DNA of 64,000 nt from JBCBKU01 sp038521345 (GCA_038521345.1 JBCBKU010000006.1:62001-126000), one strand, 5' to 3'. Positions 42,400 through 51,190 are shown, numbered from the stretch's first letter. Notes: generated by a model not told the origin, from the letters alone. Numbers and translations are program-made.

Positions 42400-43467
42400 C
42401 TAGCCGAACATCTCTTCCAGATCGATTGAGCTTGTCTTGCCGATGTGGCGTTTGCTGGCTTCAAGAAAATCCGCACAGGCGCGGCGGCCCGCCTTTTTCA
42501 ATTCTGCCAGCACATATGGCGACGGGACCGTCTTGGTGGCCACCGAAAGCTGGGTCATGAGATCGTCGTCCGAGACCATGTGGACGCGTATGTCGGCCAT
42601 CGCGCCTTCGGGGATCCGGCCCTCGGCAATCAGCCGGTGCACGAAGCGGATCGCCCGCAGCTCCCGCAGTAGGGAAGAATTGAAGCTGATCTCGTTGATC
42701 CGGTTCAGGATCTCTTGCGGCGATACCGGTAACTCGTCCCGCTCCAGCGGGTTGATGTTCACGACGAGGATGTCGTTCGGAAAGTCATCGGGAAAAAGCG
42801 GGAAAAGGGCCGGGTTCCCGGTGTACCCACCATCCCAGAACGCCTCTTTGTTCCCGGTCTTCGGATCGTCGATTTCGACCGCCTGAAAGATCGTTGGCAG
42901 GCACGCAGATGCGAGGATCACATCGGTCGAGATCTCTTCATGTTCGAAGACGCGGATCTTGCCGGTGCGCACGTTCGTAGTTGAAACAAAAAGGGCAGGA
43001 TCCACGCGGGCGCAGATCTTGTCATACGCGAAGACGTCCACGATGCGTTGCAGCGGATTGCGATAAAAGGGTCCATAGGCGTAGGGCGAAAGAACGCGGG
43101 TCATCGCATCAGAGATCGCATAGGGCAGCGAGTATTCGATGGCGTGGCTGACAAAGGCCGGCGGCGGCATGAGCGGCTGCATCCAACCGGCAATCCGCAT
43201 GTCGTTGATCGCCCCAACCTGCCCCCAAAGCCAATCAAGATTGGCCTTCGCCCCGGCCCTGCCATCCGCCAGCATCCCCGCCTTGAACGCGGCTCCGTTC
43301 AGGGCACCGGCGGAGGTTCCGGAAATCGCTGCCACCTCGATGTCGTCTTCTTCCAGCAAGCGGTCGAGCACGCCCCAGGTGAATGCGCCATGCGCGCCGC
43401 CGCCCTGAAGGGCCAGATTGATCCGTTTGACGGCGCGGGTTCGGGGTTTTGCCGGCGTTCTTGCCAT
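42400..43467 (-). CDS. Patatin-like phospholipase
   Basis: A 355-residue patatin fold hydrolase with a complete site: oxyanion GGGAHG (22-27), nucleophile elbow GTSAG (Ser52) and dyad Asp212 in WDGGY. It has no signal peptide, so it is cytosolic. It lies 3 bases after the 3-hydroxybutyrate dehydrogenase gene on the same strand. That pairing suggests a role at lipid or polyhydroxyalkanoate stores, but this is inference. It converges on the DUF502 gene with a 2-base gap. Confidence 0.9.
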   Translation of the reverse strand: MARTPAKPRTRAVKRINLALQGGGAHGAFTWGVLDRLLEEDDIEVAAISGTSAGALNGAAFKAGMLADGRAGAKANLDWLWGQVGAINDMRIAGWMQPLMPPPAFVSHAIEYSLPYAISDAMTRVLSPYAYGPFYRNPLQRIVDVFAYDKICARVDPALFVSTTNVRTGKIRVFEHEEISTDVILASACLPTIFQAVEIDDPKTGNKEAFWDGGYTGNPALFPLFPDDFPNDILVVNINPLERDELPVSPQEILNRINEISFNSSLLRELRAIRFVHRLIAEGRIPEGAMADIRVHMVSDDDLMTQLSVATKTVPSPYVLAELKKAGRRACADFLEASKRHIGKTSSIDLEEMFG

Positions 43468-43470
43468 TGC

Positions 43471-44244
43471 CTAGAGTGCGGTCCAGCCGCCGTCGACGCT
43501 GATCGTCGTACCCGTGATTTGGGCCGCGGCGTCTGAGCAGAGAAAGGCGACCACACCGCCTAATTGTTCCGTCGTGGCAAACTCTTTCGATGGCTGCCGG
43601 GCCAGCAAGACCTCACGGATCGCGGTTTCGCGGTCCATGTCGTATTGCTTCATCGTGTCGGGGATCTGGCTTTCGACAAGCGGGGTAATGACATAGCCGG
43701 GACAGACAGCATTTGCTGTGATCGGTTCTTCGGCGGTCTCGAGCGCCACAACCTTCGTCATCCCGACCACACCGTGTTTTGCCGCCACATACGCCGACTT
43801 GTAGGGCGACGCGGTCAGGCCATGGGCCGAGGCAATGTTGACGACACGCCCCCACCCCGCCTTGCGCATGATCGGAAGCGCCACCGCCGTCGTGTGAAAG
43901 GCCGAGGACAGCATGATGGCGATGATCGCGTCCCACTTCGATGTCGGAAATTCGTCAATCGGGGCGACATGCTGAATGCCAGCGTTGTTGATCAGGATAT
44001 CGCAAGTGCCTGCGGTCTCGACCAACGCCCGTGACTGATCTCCGTCCGACAGATCCGCCTGGATGTAGCGGGCCTCGACCCCGGTCTCGTCGGCGATTTC
44101 CTTGGCCAGCGCGTGGTCTTCCTCACGGTCTGTGTAGGAGTTCAGGACCACATTCGCACCGTGCCGTGCGAGTTCCCGGGCGATTCCAAGTCCGATGCCC
44201 GAGTTCGATCCCGTAATGATGGCGGTTTTACCCTCAAGCGACAT
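43471..44244 (-). CDS. bdhA: D-3-hydroxybutyrate dehydrogenase (short-chain dehydrogenase)
   Basis: A 257-residue SDR. Cofactor motif TGSNSGIG (11-18), NNAG (87-89 region), catalytic Ser139, Tyr152 and Lys156 in NIASAHGL.. YVAAK. QHVAPIDEFP, NAVCPGYVITPLVESQIPDT and LLARQPSKEFAT are characteristic of bacterial 3-hydroxybutyrate dehydrogenase, which interconverts 3-hydroxybutyrate and acetoacetate with NAD. The ATG at 44244 follows GGAGGGG. It is first in a two-gene operon with the patatin gene. Confidence 0.93.
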   Translation of the reverse strand: MSLEGKTAIITGSNSGIGLGIARELARHGANVVLNSYTDREEDHALAKEIADETGVEARYIQADLSDGDQSRALVETAGTCDILINNAGIQHVAPIDEFPTSKWDAIIAIMLSSAFHTTAVALPIMRKAGWGRVVNIASAHGLTASPYKSAYVAAKHGVVGMTKVVALETAEEPITANAVCPGYVITPLVESQIPDTMKQYDMDRETAIREVLLARQPSKEFATTEQLGGVVAFLCSDAAAQITGTTISVDGGWTAL

Positions 44245-44333
44245 GGTCCCCTCCGCGCTGGCACTTTTCGCGTTCATGCCATGCTGCAGGTGCAAATACC
44301 ACGGGCTCAGGGTCGGAACGCAGGGAACCGCCC

Positions 44334-44362
44334 AAAAAAAACGCCCGCACAAGGCGGGCGTT
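44334..44362 (-). terminator. Strong rho-independent terminator of the candidate sRNA
   Basis: On the minus strand AACGCCCGC, loop CTTGT, GCGGGCGTT with a perfect 9-bp stem and eight T residues. It lies upstream of bdhA and downstream of no protein gene on that strand, so it must end a non-coding transcript. Confidence 0.9.
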
Positions 44363-44409
44363 AAGTTATTGAGGCAGGTTTCATACAGGCAAGAAACCTA
44401 TCGAGCAGT
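44334..44409 (-). ncRNA. Candidate small regulatory RNA
   Basis: A compact unit on the minus strand between bdhA and the YejA-like gene. Predicted order from the 5' end: start near 44409, hairpin AGGTTTC, loop TTGCCTGTAT, GAAACCT (44399-44376), a short single-stranded AU-rich linker, then the terminator hairpin with eight U residues. Length is about 75 nt. A matching promoter lies just upstream. A two-hairpin layout with an accessible loop and U-tail is typical of Hfq-dependent sRNAs. No identity is claimed. Confidence 0.7.
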
Positions 44410-44415
44410 GCGTCT

Positions 44416-44445
44416 CTTATACGCAAAGGCCCGCCACGGGCCAAG
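44416..44445 (-). promoter_or_regulatory. Predicted promoter of the candidate sRNA
   Basis: On the minus strand CTTGGC (44445-44440), an 18-base spacer, then TATAAG (44421-44416). The -10 region sits in the inverted repeat TGCGT-ATAAGAG-ACGCA (44424-44408), which could be an operator. CTTG plus a GCGTATA-like -10 could also suit a heat-shock-type sigma factor in this group, but this is a guess. Confidence 0.6.
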
Positions 44446-44523
44446 CTAAAAGTTTGAAAAGGCTCGGAACCCCGACTACGCTGCGGCCCAACCATAAAAG
44501 GGAGCAGAGGGATTGTTGCGGAT

Positions 44524-46341
44524 ATGCGCATGATCAATTTCCGGGCGATGCGGGTGACATTGACCGCCATGGGGTTTGCTGTCGCAGCGCTTGCTGCACA
44601 AGGCGAACCAAGCCATGGCATAGCTATGTATGGGGAACCGGCGCTCCCACCCGATTTTGTGTCCCTGCCCCACGCCAATCCTGAAGCCCCCAAGGGTGGA
44701 AGCATCGTTCAGGGTGAAGTGGGCAGTTTCGATTCGCTCAATCCGCATATTCTGAAGGGCCGGGTCCCGTGGCAGTTGCGCTTTTTAGCACATGAAAGCC
44801 TCATGGGCCGCAACTACGGTGAGCCCTTTGCGCTTTATGGCGTTCTCGCCGAATCGGTCGAGACCGATCCTGACCGGACTTGGGTCGAGTTCACACTGCG
44901 TCCCGAGGCGCAGTTTTCCGACGGAACACCGGTGACAGTGGAAGACGTGCTCTGGTCGTATGAAACGCTCGGAACTGCCGGGCACCCCCGATACCATGGC
45001 ACGTGGGACAAGATCGCGTCCGCCGAAGCGGTGGGCGAGCGGACCGTTCGGTTCGAGTTTGCTGAAGCTGACCGCGAGCTGCCGCTGATCATGGGGATGC
45101 GACCGATCCTGAAGAAGGCCCAATGGGACGGAGTGGACTTTGCCGAGTCGGGCATCGACATCATCCCGATCTCGTCGGCGCCCTATATAATTGACGATTT
45201 CGAACCCGGGCGCTTCGTGTCGTTGCGGCGCAACCCGGATTACTGGGGCAAGGACCTGCCTTTCATGCGCGGTCAGGCCAACCTCGACGAAATCCGGATG
45301 GAGTTCTTCGGGGACGGCACCGCCATGTTCGAGGCCTTCAAGGCCGGCATTCTGAACACGATGCGCGAGACGAACGTCCAGAAATGGGACACCCAGTACG
45401 ATTTTCCCGCCATGGATGCGGGCGATGTCGTGAAATCGGTGATCCCGCATCAACGCCCGTCGGGGATCTCGGGTTTCGTCATGAACACCCGGCGAGACAT
45501 CTTTCAGGACTGGCGTGTGCGAGAGGCGTTGATCACCGCCTTCAACTACGAGTTCATCAACCAGACACTGAACGGCGGTCAAAGCCCGCGGATCACCTCG
45601 TATTTCTCGAACTCGGTTCTCGGAATGGAGGACGGCCCAGCCACAGGCGAGGTGCGCGCGCTTCTCGAACCTTTTGCCGACGACCTCCTGCCCGGGGCGC
45701 TCGACGGCTATACCCTTCCCGCTTCGGACGGATCGGAACGCAATCGGGCGGGTATTGCGCGGGCGCTCGAGCTGTTGGAGGCGGCGGGCTGGACGGTGCA
45801 GGACGGTGCGCTGCGCAATGCGAACGGCGCGCCCTTCGCGTTTGAGATCCTGTTGTCCAATGGGTCCACCGAAACCCAGCAGGTGGCCGATCTCTATGTC
45901 TCGGCTCTGCGGCGTCTCGGGATCGATCCAACGATTTCGGCGATAGATAGCGCGCAGCTCAAAGAGCGGACCCAGACCTTTGATTTCGACATGACGTGGT
46001 ACACGCGGGGATTGTCCCTGTCGCCCGGGAACGAACAGCGGCTGTACTGGGGGATCGAGGCCGCGGATACCGAAGGGTCGCGGAACTGGATGGGGGTCAA
46101 GTCGCCCGCCATCGAGGCCATGGTCGACACCATGCTGAACGCCGACGATCAGGAGACGTTCATCGCCGCAACCCGGGCCCTGGACCGGATCCTTGTCTCC
46201 GGGAGGTATGTCGTGCCGGCCTGGCATAATCCGGTGGCGCGTCTCGCCCATGCAAAGGAACTGAGTTATCCCGAGACGGTGCCGATCTACGGGGACTGGA
46301 TCGGGTTTCAGCCCGATCTCTGGTGGTACGAAGAAGGCTAA
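44524..46341 (+). CDS. ABC transporter substrate-binding protein, family 5 (YejA-like)
   Basis: A 605-residue periplasmic binding protein with a Sec signal (hydrophobic stretch about 10-26 ending AAQG). HGIAMYGEPALPPDFVSLPH, NPEAPKGGSIVQGEVGSFDS and LNPHILKG are YejA signatures. The YejABEF system imports peptides, including the antibiotic microcin C in E. coli. No permease or ATPase gene follows here, so the rest of the transporter is elsewhere or the protein is an orphan. In-frame Met codons at 44530 and 44548 are alternative starts. Confidence 0.9.
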   Translation: MRMINFRAMRVTLTAMGFAVAALAAQGEPSHGIAMYGEPALPPDFVSLPHANPEAPKGGSIVQGEVGSFDSLNPHILKGRVPWQLRFLAHESLMGRNYGEPFALYGVLAESVETDPDRTWVEFTLRPEAQFSDGTPVTVEDVLWSYETLGTAGHPRYHGTWDKIASAEAVGERTVRFEFAEADRELPLIMGMRPILKKAQWDGVDFAESGIDIIPISSAPYIIDDFEPGRFVSLRRNPDYWGKDLPFMRGQANLDEIRMEFFGDGTAMFEAFKAGILNTMRETNVQKWDTQYDFPAMDAGDVVKSVIPHQRPSGISGFVMNTRRDIFQDWRVREALITAFNYEFINQTLNGGQSPRITSYFSNSVLGMEDGPATGEVRALLEPFADDLLPGALDGYTLPASDGSERNRAGIARALELLEAAGWTVQDGALRNANGAPFAFEILLSNGSTETQQVADLYVSALRRLGIDPTISAIDSAQLKERTQTFDFDMTWYTRGLSLSPGNEQRLYWGIEAADTEGSRNWMGVKSPAIEAMVDTMLNADDQETFIAATRALDRILVSGRYVVPAWHNPVARLAHAKELSYPETVPIYGDWIGFQPDLWWYEEG

Positions 46342-46347
46342 CCAAAC

Positions 46348-46464
46348 ATGAAATACGTTCTTCTCCTTGTCGTGGCGCTGGCCGCATTGGCCGGATGCAA
46401 CACGATCGACGGATTGGGTCAGGACATCTCGGAAGGCGCACGAGCAATCGACCGGGCAATCTAA
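46348..46464 (+). CDS. Entericidin-like small lipoprotein
   Basis: A 38-residue microprotein. MKYVLLLVVALAALAGC is a lipoprotein signal with lipobox LAGC and Cys17 as the lipid site. The mature part CNTIDGLGQDISEGARAIDR matches the EcnA/EcnB entericidin pattern (CNT..G.G.DI...G). Entericidins are small membrane lipoproteins proposed to act as a toxin/antidote pair, but alphaproteobacterial homologues are largely uncharacterised. It starts 6 bases after the YejA-like stop and may be co-transcribed. Confidence 0.85.
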   Translation: MKYVLLLVVALAALAGCNTIDGLGQDISEGARAIDRAI

Positions 46465-46502
46465 GGGTGGACGCTGTCGTATCGCCCGCCTAGCGAAGGG
46501 GC

Positions 46503-47987
46503 ATGCATCGCCTGCCCCAGACGTTCCACCTTGCCGCTCATGTCCTAAGGTTCGCCGATAAGGAACCCGACCGGATTGCGCTGGTGCGGGTTGCGCCGCA
46601 CGGGAAGCTTGAAGAGTGGAGCTTTGGCCGGCTCGCTGCCGCAGTTTACGGGACCGCGGCAAGGCTTTCTGGACTGGGGGTCCGGCCGGGTGATCGGGTG
46701 CTTCTGAGGATCGGCAACACGATCGACTTTCCGGTGGTGTTCCTCGCCGTAACAGTCGCCGGCGGCGTACCGGCTATTGCCTCGGCGACACTGACCGTTC
46801 CGGAAATCACCGCCTTGGCCAACGACATCCGCCCTGCACATGTCGTGGTTGCCCCGGGTGTCTCTCAACCGGACGGGGCCTGGCCCCGCATCCCGCTCGG
46901 AGATCTCGCGAAATCCAGCAACCTTGCCCCCCTGTCCCCAAAGCCGGGGGACCCCCACCGTCCAGGCTATATTGTCACCACATCCGGGACGTCCGGGCGC
47001 CCGCAGGCGGTTCTGCACGCCCACCGCGCGATCTGGGCGCGTCAAAGCATGGTCGATGGATGGTACGGCCTTCGCCACGACGACCGGGTTCTCCACGCGG
47101 GAGCATTCAACTGGACCTACACGCTTGGTACCGGGCTTCTCGATCCCTGGGCGGCGGGAGCCACGGCAATCATCCCGGAAAGCGCGGAAAGTCAAGATCT
47201 GCCGGGACTGATACAAAGGCATTGCGCAACAATTTTTGCTTCCGCACCAGGAGTTTACCGGCAGATGTTGCGGCACTGGACGGGCGCAAGTGACGCTTTG
47301 CGGCACGGCCTTTCAGCGGGCGAGAAACTAGCCGATCCCATTCGATCGGATTGGGAGTCAAAGACGGGCACAGCGATCCACGAAGCTTTCGGTATGTCCG
47401 AATGCTCGACCTTCGTTTCGGGCGCGCCCCGCCGCCCTGCCCCGGCCGGGGCTATAGGGTATCCGCAGCCCGGGCGCCGGATCAATGCGCTGGACCCGGA
47501 CCACGGACCCGGCCGAACCGGAACGCTTGCCATAGCGACGGACGATCCCGGGCTGATGCTGGGTTACCTGACGGACGGCGTGCTCGACACCTTGCCCGTC
47601 TCCGGGCCGTGGTTTCCCACGGGCGACCGGGTTGAGATCCGAGAGGACGGTGCGGTTTCCTACCTCGGGCGCGAGGATGACATGATGAATGCCGGGGGTT
47701 TCCGGGTCTCGCCGCTTGAAGTCGAAGCGGCGCTTGCGGACCATCCGGAGATCCGCGACGCGGCGGCCATCGAATTCGCGGTCAAGGAAACGGCAAGCAT
47801 CATTGTCGCCTGCTATGTCGCCGAGACGGTGCTGGACGAAGCGGCCCTTTCCAGCCATATGTCAGAGCGTCTGGCGCCCTACAAACTCCCGCGCCGGTTC
47901 ATCCACATGGACGCGCTGCCCCGCGGGGCCAACGGCAAGCTTCTGCGCCGGGCGCTGAGACGCGAGGTGCGTGATGATCAAGCTTGA
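46503..47987 (+). CDS. AMP-dependent acyl-CoA synthetase/ligase
   Basis: A 494-residue adenylating enzyme. Motifs: P-loop YIVTTSGTSGRPQAVLHAHR (about 155-174), AFGMSECSTFVSG, TGDRVEIREDGAVSYLGRED (A8 hinge), NAGGFRVSPLEVEAAL and the catalytic Lys in RGANGKLLRRAL. It is closest in pattern to benzoate/acyl-CoA ligases with a shortened N-terminus. The substrate is unknown. Its 3' end overlaps the DsbA-family gene by 14 bases, starting a tightly packed four-gene run. Confidence 0.9.
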   Translation: MHRLPQTFHLAAHVLRFADKEPDRIALVRVAPHGKLEEWSFGRLAAAVYGTAARLSGLGVRPGDRVLLRIGNTIDFPVVFLAVTVAGGVPAIASATLTVPEITALANDIRPAHVVVAPGVSQPDGAWPRIPLGDLAKSSNLAPLSPKPGDPHRPGYIVTTSGTSGRPQAVLHAHRAIWARQSMVDGWYGLRHDDRVLHAGAFNWTYTLGTGLLDPWAAGATAIIPESAESQDLPGLIQRHCATIFASAPGVYRQMLRHWTGASDALRHGLSAGEKLADPIRSDWESKTGTAIHEAFGMSECSTFVSGAPRRPAPAGAIGYPQPGRRINALDPDHGPGRTGTLAIATDDPGLMLGYLTDGVLDTLPVSGPWFPTGDRVEIREDGAVSYLGREDDMMNAGGFRVSPLEVEAALADHPEIRDAAAIEFAVKETASIIVACYVAETVLDEAALSSHMSERLAPYKLPRRFIHMDALPRGANGKLLRRALRREVRDDQA

Positions 47988-48621
47988 TATCCTGTCCGAT
48001 CCGATCTGCCCTTGGTGCCTGATTGGCAAGGCCCAGCTTGACCGCGCGCTTGAGGCAGCGGGCGACCACCCGTTTGTCGTCGAATGGCATCCCTTCCAAC
48101 TGAACCCCGACATGCCCGCCGATGGTATGGATCGGCGCGAATACCTCGAAACCAAGTTCGGTGGACGCGAAAATGCCATTCAGGTTTACGGTCGTATCGC
48201 CGACGCGGCCGAGGCCGCTGGAGTGGCCATCGATTTTGAAGGCATCAATCGTACGCCCAATACGCTGGATGCCCACCGCCTCATCCACTGGGCCGGGCTC
48301 GAGGGGCGGCAGACCCCGGTCGTGGCCGCCCTGTTCAAAGCCTATTTCCAAGAGGGACGCGACATCGGAGACCATGCCGTACTTCTGGATGTCGCCGAGG
48401 CACAGGGCCTTGACCGGGCCATGACGGAGCGTCTGCTGGGGTCGGATGCCGATGCCGACGACATTCGCGCACGCGACGCCCATGCGCGCGAGCGGGGCGT
48501 GACCGGAGTGCCAACCTTCGTCATCGGCCAGCGCCACGCTGTACCGGGCGCCCAGCCGCCGGAACTCTGGGCGCAGGTGATCGAAGAGCTGTCCCAATCG
48601 GCGGACAGCGGAGATGCCTGA
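47974..48621 (+). CDS. DsbA-family (FrnE-like) thiol oxidoreductase, cytosolic
   Basis: A 215-residue protein with a thioredoxin-fold active site CPWC at 12-15 (SDPICPWCLIGK), and VEWHPFQLNPDMPADGMDRR and GVTGVPTFVIGQRHAVPGAQ. These are FrnE/2-hydroxychromene-2-carboxylate isomerase-like features. It lacks a signal peptide, unlike periplasmic DsbA. The ATG at 47974 is preferred over a GTG one codon earlier. It overlaps both neighbours, so it is translationally coupled. Confidence 0.88.
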   Translation: MIKLDILSDPICPWCLIGKAQLDRALEAAGDHPFVVEWHPFQLNPDMPADGMDRREYLETKFGGRENAIQVYGRIADAAEAAGVAIDFEGINRTPNTLDAHRLIHWAGLEGRQTPVVAALFKAYFQEGRDIGDHAVLLDVAEAQGLDRAMTERLLGSDADADDIRARDAHARERGVTGVPTFVIGQRHAVPGAQPPELWAQVIEELSQSADSGDA

Positions 48622-49834
48622 GCGCCTTTCCAAACCCGAATTCATTGCGCTCATGGCGATGATGTTCGCCACGATTGCCTTTTCGCTTGACGCGATGCTG
48701 CCCGCACTTCCCGAGATTGCGGAAGAGCTAAGCCCGGATGTACCCAATCGCGCCCAACTTATCCTCACAAGTTTCGTCCTTGGCATGGGGATCGGAACGA
48801 TGTTCACGGGGCCGCTGTCCGACGCATTCGGCCGTCGGCGGGTGATCTTTGGTGGCGTGGCCCTTTACATTCTGGGCGCGGCTATTGCTGTCGTTGCGCC
48901 GTCGCTCGAGATGATGGTGGCCGCGCGTATCCTTCAGGGGATCGGGGCGGCCGGGCCACGTATCGTTGCCATCGCGATTATCCGTGACCTTTACGGCGGG
49001 CGCACAATGGCGCAGCTCATGTCCTTTGTGATGATGGTCTTCACGCTGATTCCGGCTTTTGCGCCAACACTTGGTGCGGGTCTGATCTGGGCCTTTGGTT
49101 GGCGGGCAATCTTCATCGCCTTCATGATCTTCGGCGTTTTTGCCGTTCTCTGGCTGGCGCTCCGGCAGCGCGAGACGCTCGACCCCGCGCATCGCCGTCC
49201 GTTCAAAGCTGCCGTACTTTGGGCCGGCATCGTCGAGGTGCTGTCCCATCCGATGGTGTCGCGCAGCGTCCTCGTACAGACCCTGATCTTCGGCATGCTG
49301 TTTACGACGTTGTCGGTCACACAACCGATCTTCGACGTGACTTTCGGTGAAGGTGACCGCTTCCATCTCTGGTTCGGAGGGATCGCCCTCGTCTCGGCAT
49401 CTGCCAGTCTCGTCAACGCCAAGATCGTGATGCGCCTCGGGATGGAGCGGGTGGTGACGGGCACGCTGGCCATCCAGATCGTGATATCCTCTGTGATGCT
49501 GGCGGCAACGCTCTTGCCAACACCCGACGGGCTGTTCTTCTGGCTTTACGTCTTCTGGACCACCAGCCTCTTTTCGACCGCGGGCCTGACCATCGGCAAT
49601 GTCAACGCGATGGCGATGGAACCCATGGCGCATCTCGCCGGTATGTCCGCGTCGATCATCGGGTCCGTGGCGACCGTCGGCGCGGTTCTGATCGCGGTTC
49701 CGGTTGGGCTTTCCTTCGACGGAACCCCGCTTTGGCCCGCGCTCGGGGTCGTGATTTGCGCGTGTCTCGCATTTGGGATTATGCGGCAATTGGCGGATCA
49801 CGTTGGCCCGTCAGCAGAAGAACAGGAAACATGA
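48614..49834 (+). CDS. Bcr/CflA-type MFS drug-efflux transporter
   Basis: A 406-residue major facilitator with about 12 membrane spans. MLPALPEIAEELSPDVPNRA, GPLSDAFGRRRVIFGGVALY (the MFS GxLSDxxGRR loop) and RILQGIGAAGPRIVAIAIIR (motif C region) are typical of the Bcr/CflA proton-driven drug exporter subfamily. It overlaps the DsbA-family gene upstream by 8 bases and the peroxiredoxin-like gene by ATGA. Confidence 0.9.
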   Translation: MPERLSKPEFIALMAMMFATIAFSLDAMLPALPEIAEELSPDVPNRAQLILTSFVLGMGIGTMFTGPLSDAFGRRRVIFGGVALYILGAAIAVVAPSLEMMVAARILQGIGAAGPRIVAIAIIRDLYGGRTMAQLMSFVMMVFTLIPAFAPTLGAGLIWAFGWRAIFIAFMIFGVFAVLWLALRQRETLDPAHRRPFKAAVLWAGIVEVLSHPMVSRSVLVQTLIFGMLFTTLSVTQPIFDVTFGEGDRFHLWFGGIALVSASASLVNAKIVMRLGMERVVTGTLAIQIVISSVMLAATLLPTPDGLFFWLYVFWTTSLFSTAGLTIGNVNAMAMEPMAHLAGMSASIIGSVATVGAVLIAVPVGLSFDGTPLWPALGVVICACLAFGIMRQLADHVGPSAEEQET

Positions 49835-50370
49835 TGCTCATTCCCCGCCAGAAGACCCCCGACCTTTCTGTCCCGCTGCTTGGCGGCGGTACATTCGACC
49901 TTGCCTCGGAATCCACCGAGCGTGGCACCGTTGTCTGCTTTTACCGTGGCTTGCACTGCCCGATCTGCGCCACCTATCTCAAGGAACTCGTCCGCCTGAC
50001 CCCGGATTTCGCGCAGCGCGGCGTCGCCACCGTAGCCATCTCGGCCGATGGCGAGGAACGTGCCAAGGCCATGGCGGACAAGGTCGGCCCTGGCGATCTG
50101 CGTTTCGGCTACGACCTTGCGCTAACCAAGGCACGGGAATGGGGCCTTTATATTTCGACCTCGCGCGGCAAGACGTCGATCGGGATCGAAGAGCCGGCGC
50201 TATTCTCGGAACCGGGCCTGTTCCTGATCAACCCCGATCAGACGCTTTATTACATGAGTACGCAGACGATGCCGTTCGTGCGTCCGCATTTCTCCGAGCT
50301 TCTCGCCGCCGTCGATTTCGCCATCGAGAAGAATTATCCGGCCCGCGGCGAATACACCGGAGAGGTTTAG
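49831..50370 (+). CDS. Peroxiredoxin-like (AhpC/TSA superfamily) protein
   Basis: A 179-residue thioredoxin-fold protein. VVCFYRGLHCPICATYLKEL carries a CPIC motif (Cys43 and Cys46) in place of the usual peroxiredoxin PxxxTxxC site, as in the PRX-like family 2. GVATVAISADGEERAKAMAD and PGLFLINPDQTLYYMSTQTM follow. It may reduce peroxides or act as a redox chaperone. AGGAAAC precedes the start. It is the last gene of the run. Confidence 0.85.
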   Translation: MMLIPRQKTPDLSVPLLGGGTFDLASESTERGTVVCFYRGLHCPICATYLKELVRLTPDFAQRGVATVAISADGEERAKAMADKVGPGDLRFGYDLALTKAREWGLYISTSRGKTSIGIEEPALFSEPGLFLINPDQTLYYMSTQTMPFVRPHFSELLAAVDFAIEKNYPARGEYTGEV

Positions 50371-50373
50371 GTC

Positions 50374-50425
50374 TCGGATCGCTGACGCGATCCGACCGGC
50401 GGGGGGCCTCGCCCGGCGGCCCCCC
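50374..50425. terminator. Two tandem GC-rich hairpins between convergent genes
   Basis: TCGGATCGC, loop TGAC, GCGATCCGA (50374-50395) is followed by GGGGGGCC, loop TCGCCCGGC, GGCCCCCC (50401-50425). Neither has a strong T-run. They separate the peroxiredoxin-like gene from the converging DUF2306 gene and probably act as a two-way barrier. Confidence 0.5.
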
Positions 50426-50500
50426 GGGACTGGTTCTTTCAAGATGAAGGGCGCAGGCGCCGGTCCCGAAGAAGGCAACCAAGCCGGGTCCTGCCCGCGA

Positions 50501-51190
50501 TCAGGTGCCGGCGCGGCGAGGGAGCAGCCTGTGCCGCGCCCGCCATAGGGCAACGGCGACAAGATTCAGTACCCAGCTCGACCAGGCCACATAGGCATAA
50601 GCGATCTCGAACGGGAAGAAGAGCCGCCAGATCGGAAATTCGAGTCGGATCATCACCGCCCCGAAGGTCATGGCCGCCACGATGACCATCCACCACCGAT
50701 GCGCGGTGATATTACCGCGCATGGCATGCCATGTGGCCCAAAGCGCGGATCCGATCCAGACGAACGCCCCCACGACAAAGCCGGTCGCGCCCCAGGCGGG
50801 GATCTCCATATTGAGCGCCAGCCGGATCGAGGCATATCCCGAAAACAGGATCGCCACGAGGGCCACGCGCCCCATCCACCGATGCAGGCCCGGATTGCGC
50901 ATCCGGAACCGCGTCCAGAGCTGGAACGGTATGATCACCATGGCGACCGATCCGACGAGCATATGGATGAAGAGAGCCCCCATGCGGTCGGGCAGATGAT
51001 AAAAGACGTGCTCGAATCCGTCGCGGATGCCGATCGTGGCTGCCTGGTAAAGGGCGGGGCCCAGCCCCATGGTCTCGCGCGCTGGATCGAGAGCCGCGAG
51101 CATGTCGGGCACGAACCGGTAGGCCAGAACGACGCTCAACATGGAGAAGAACCAGAAGAGGCCCCAGCCGATTGTCGAGAGTTTCACCAT
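50501..51190 (-). CDS. DUF2306-type membrane protein
   Basis: A 229-residue protein with about six hydrophobic segments. HMLVGSVAMVIIPFQLWTRF, PGLHRWMGRVALVAILFSGY and ITAHRWWMVIVAAMTF carry regularly spaced His and Arg residues, as in DUF2306 proteins related to b-type-haem membrane proteins. The function is unknown. It lies 58 bases downstream of mfd on the same strand and may be co-transcribed with it. Confidence 0.8.
   Translation of the reverse strand: MVKLSTIGWGLFWFFSMLSVVLAYRFVPDMLAALDPARETMGLGPALYQAATIGIRDGFEHVFYHLPDRMGALFIHMLVGSVAMVIIPFQLWTRFRMRNPGLHRWMGRVALVAILFSGYASIRLALNMEIPAWGATGFVVGAFVWIGSALWATWHAMRGNITAHRWWMVIVAAMTFGAVMIRLEFPIWRLFFPFEIAYAYVAWSSWVLNLVAVALWRARHRLLPRRAGT

Noticed and set aside
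44785..46662. A 625-codon minus-strand frame opposite the YejA-like gene.
   Set aside because: Antisense shadow; the plus-strand product has a signal peptide and family motifs.
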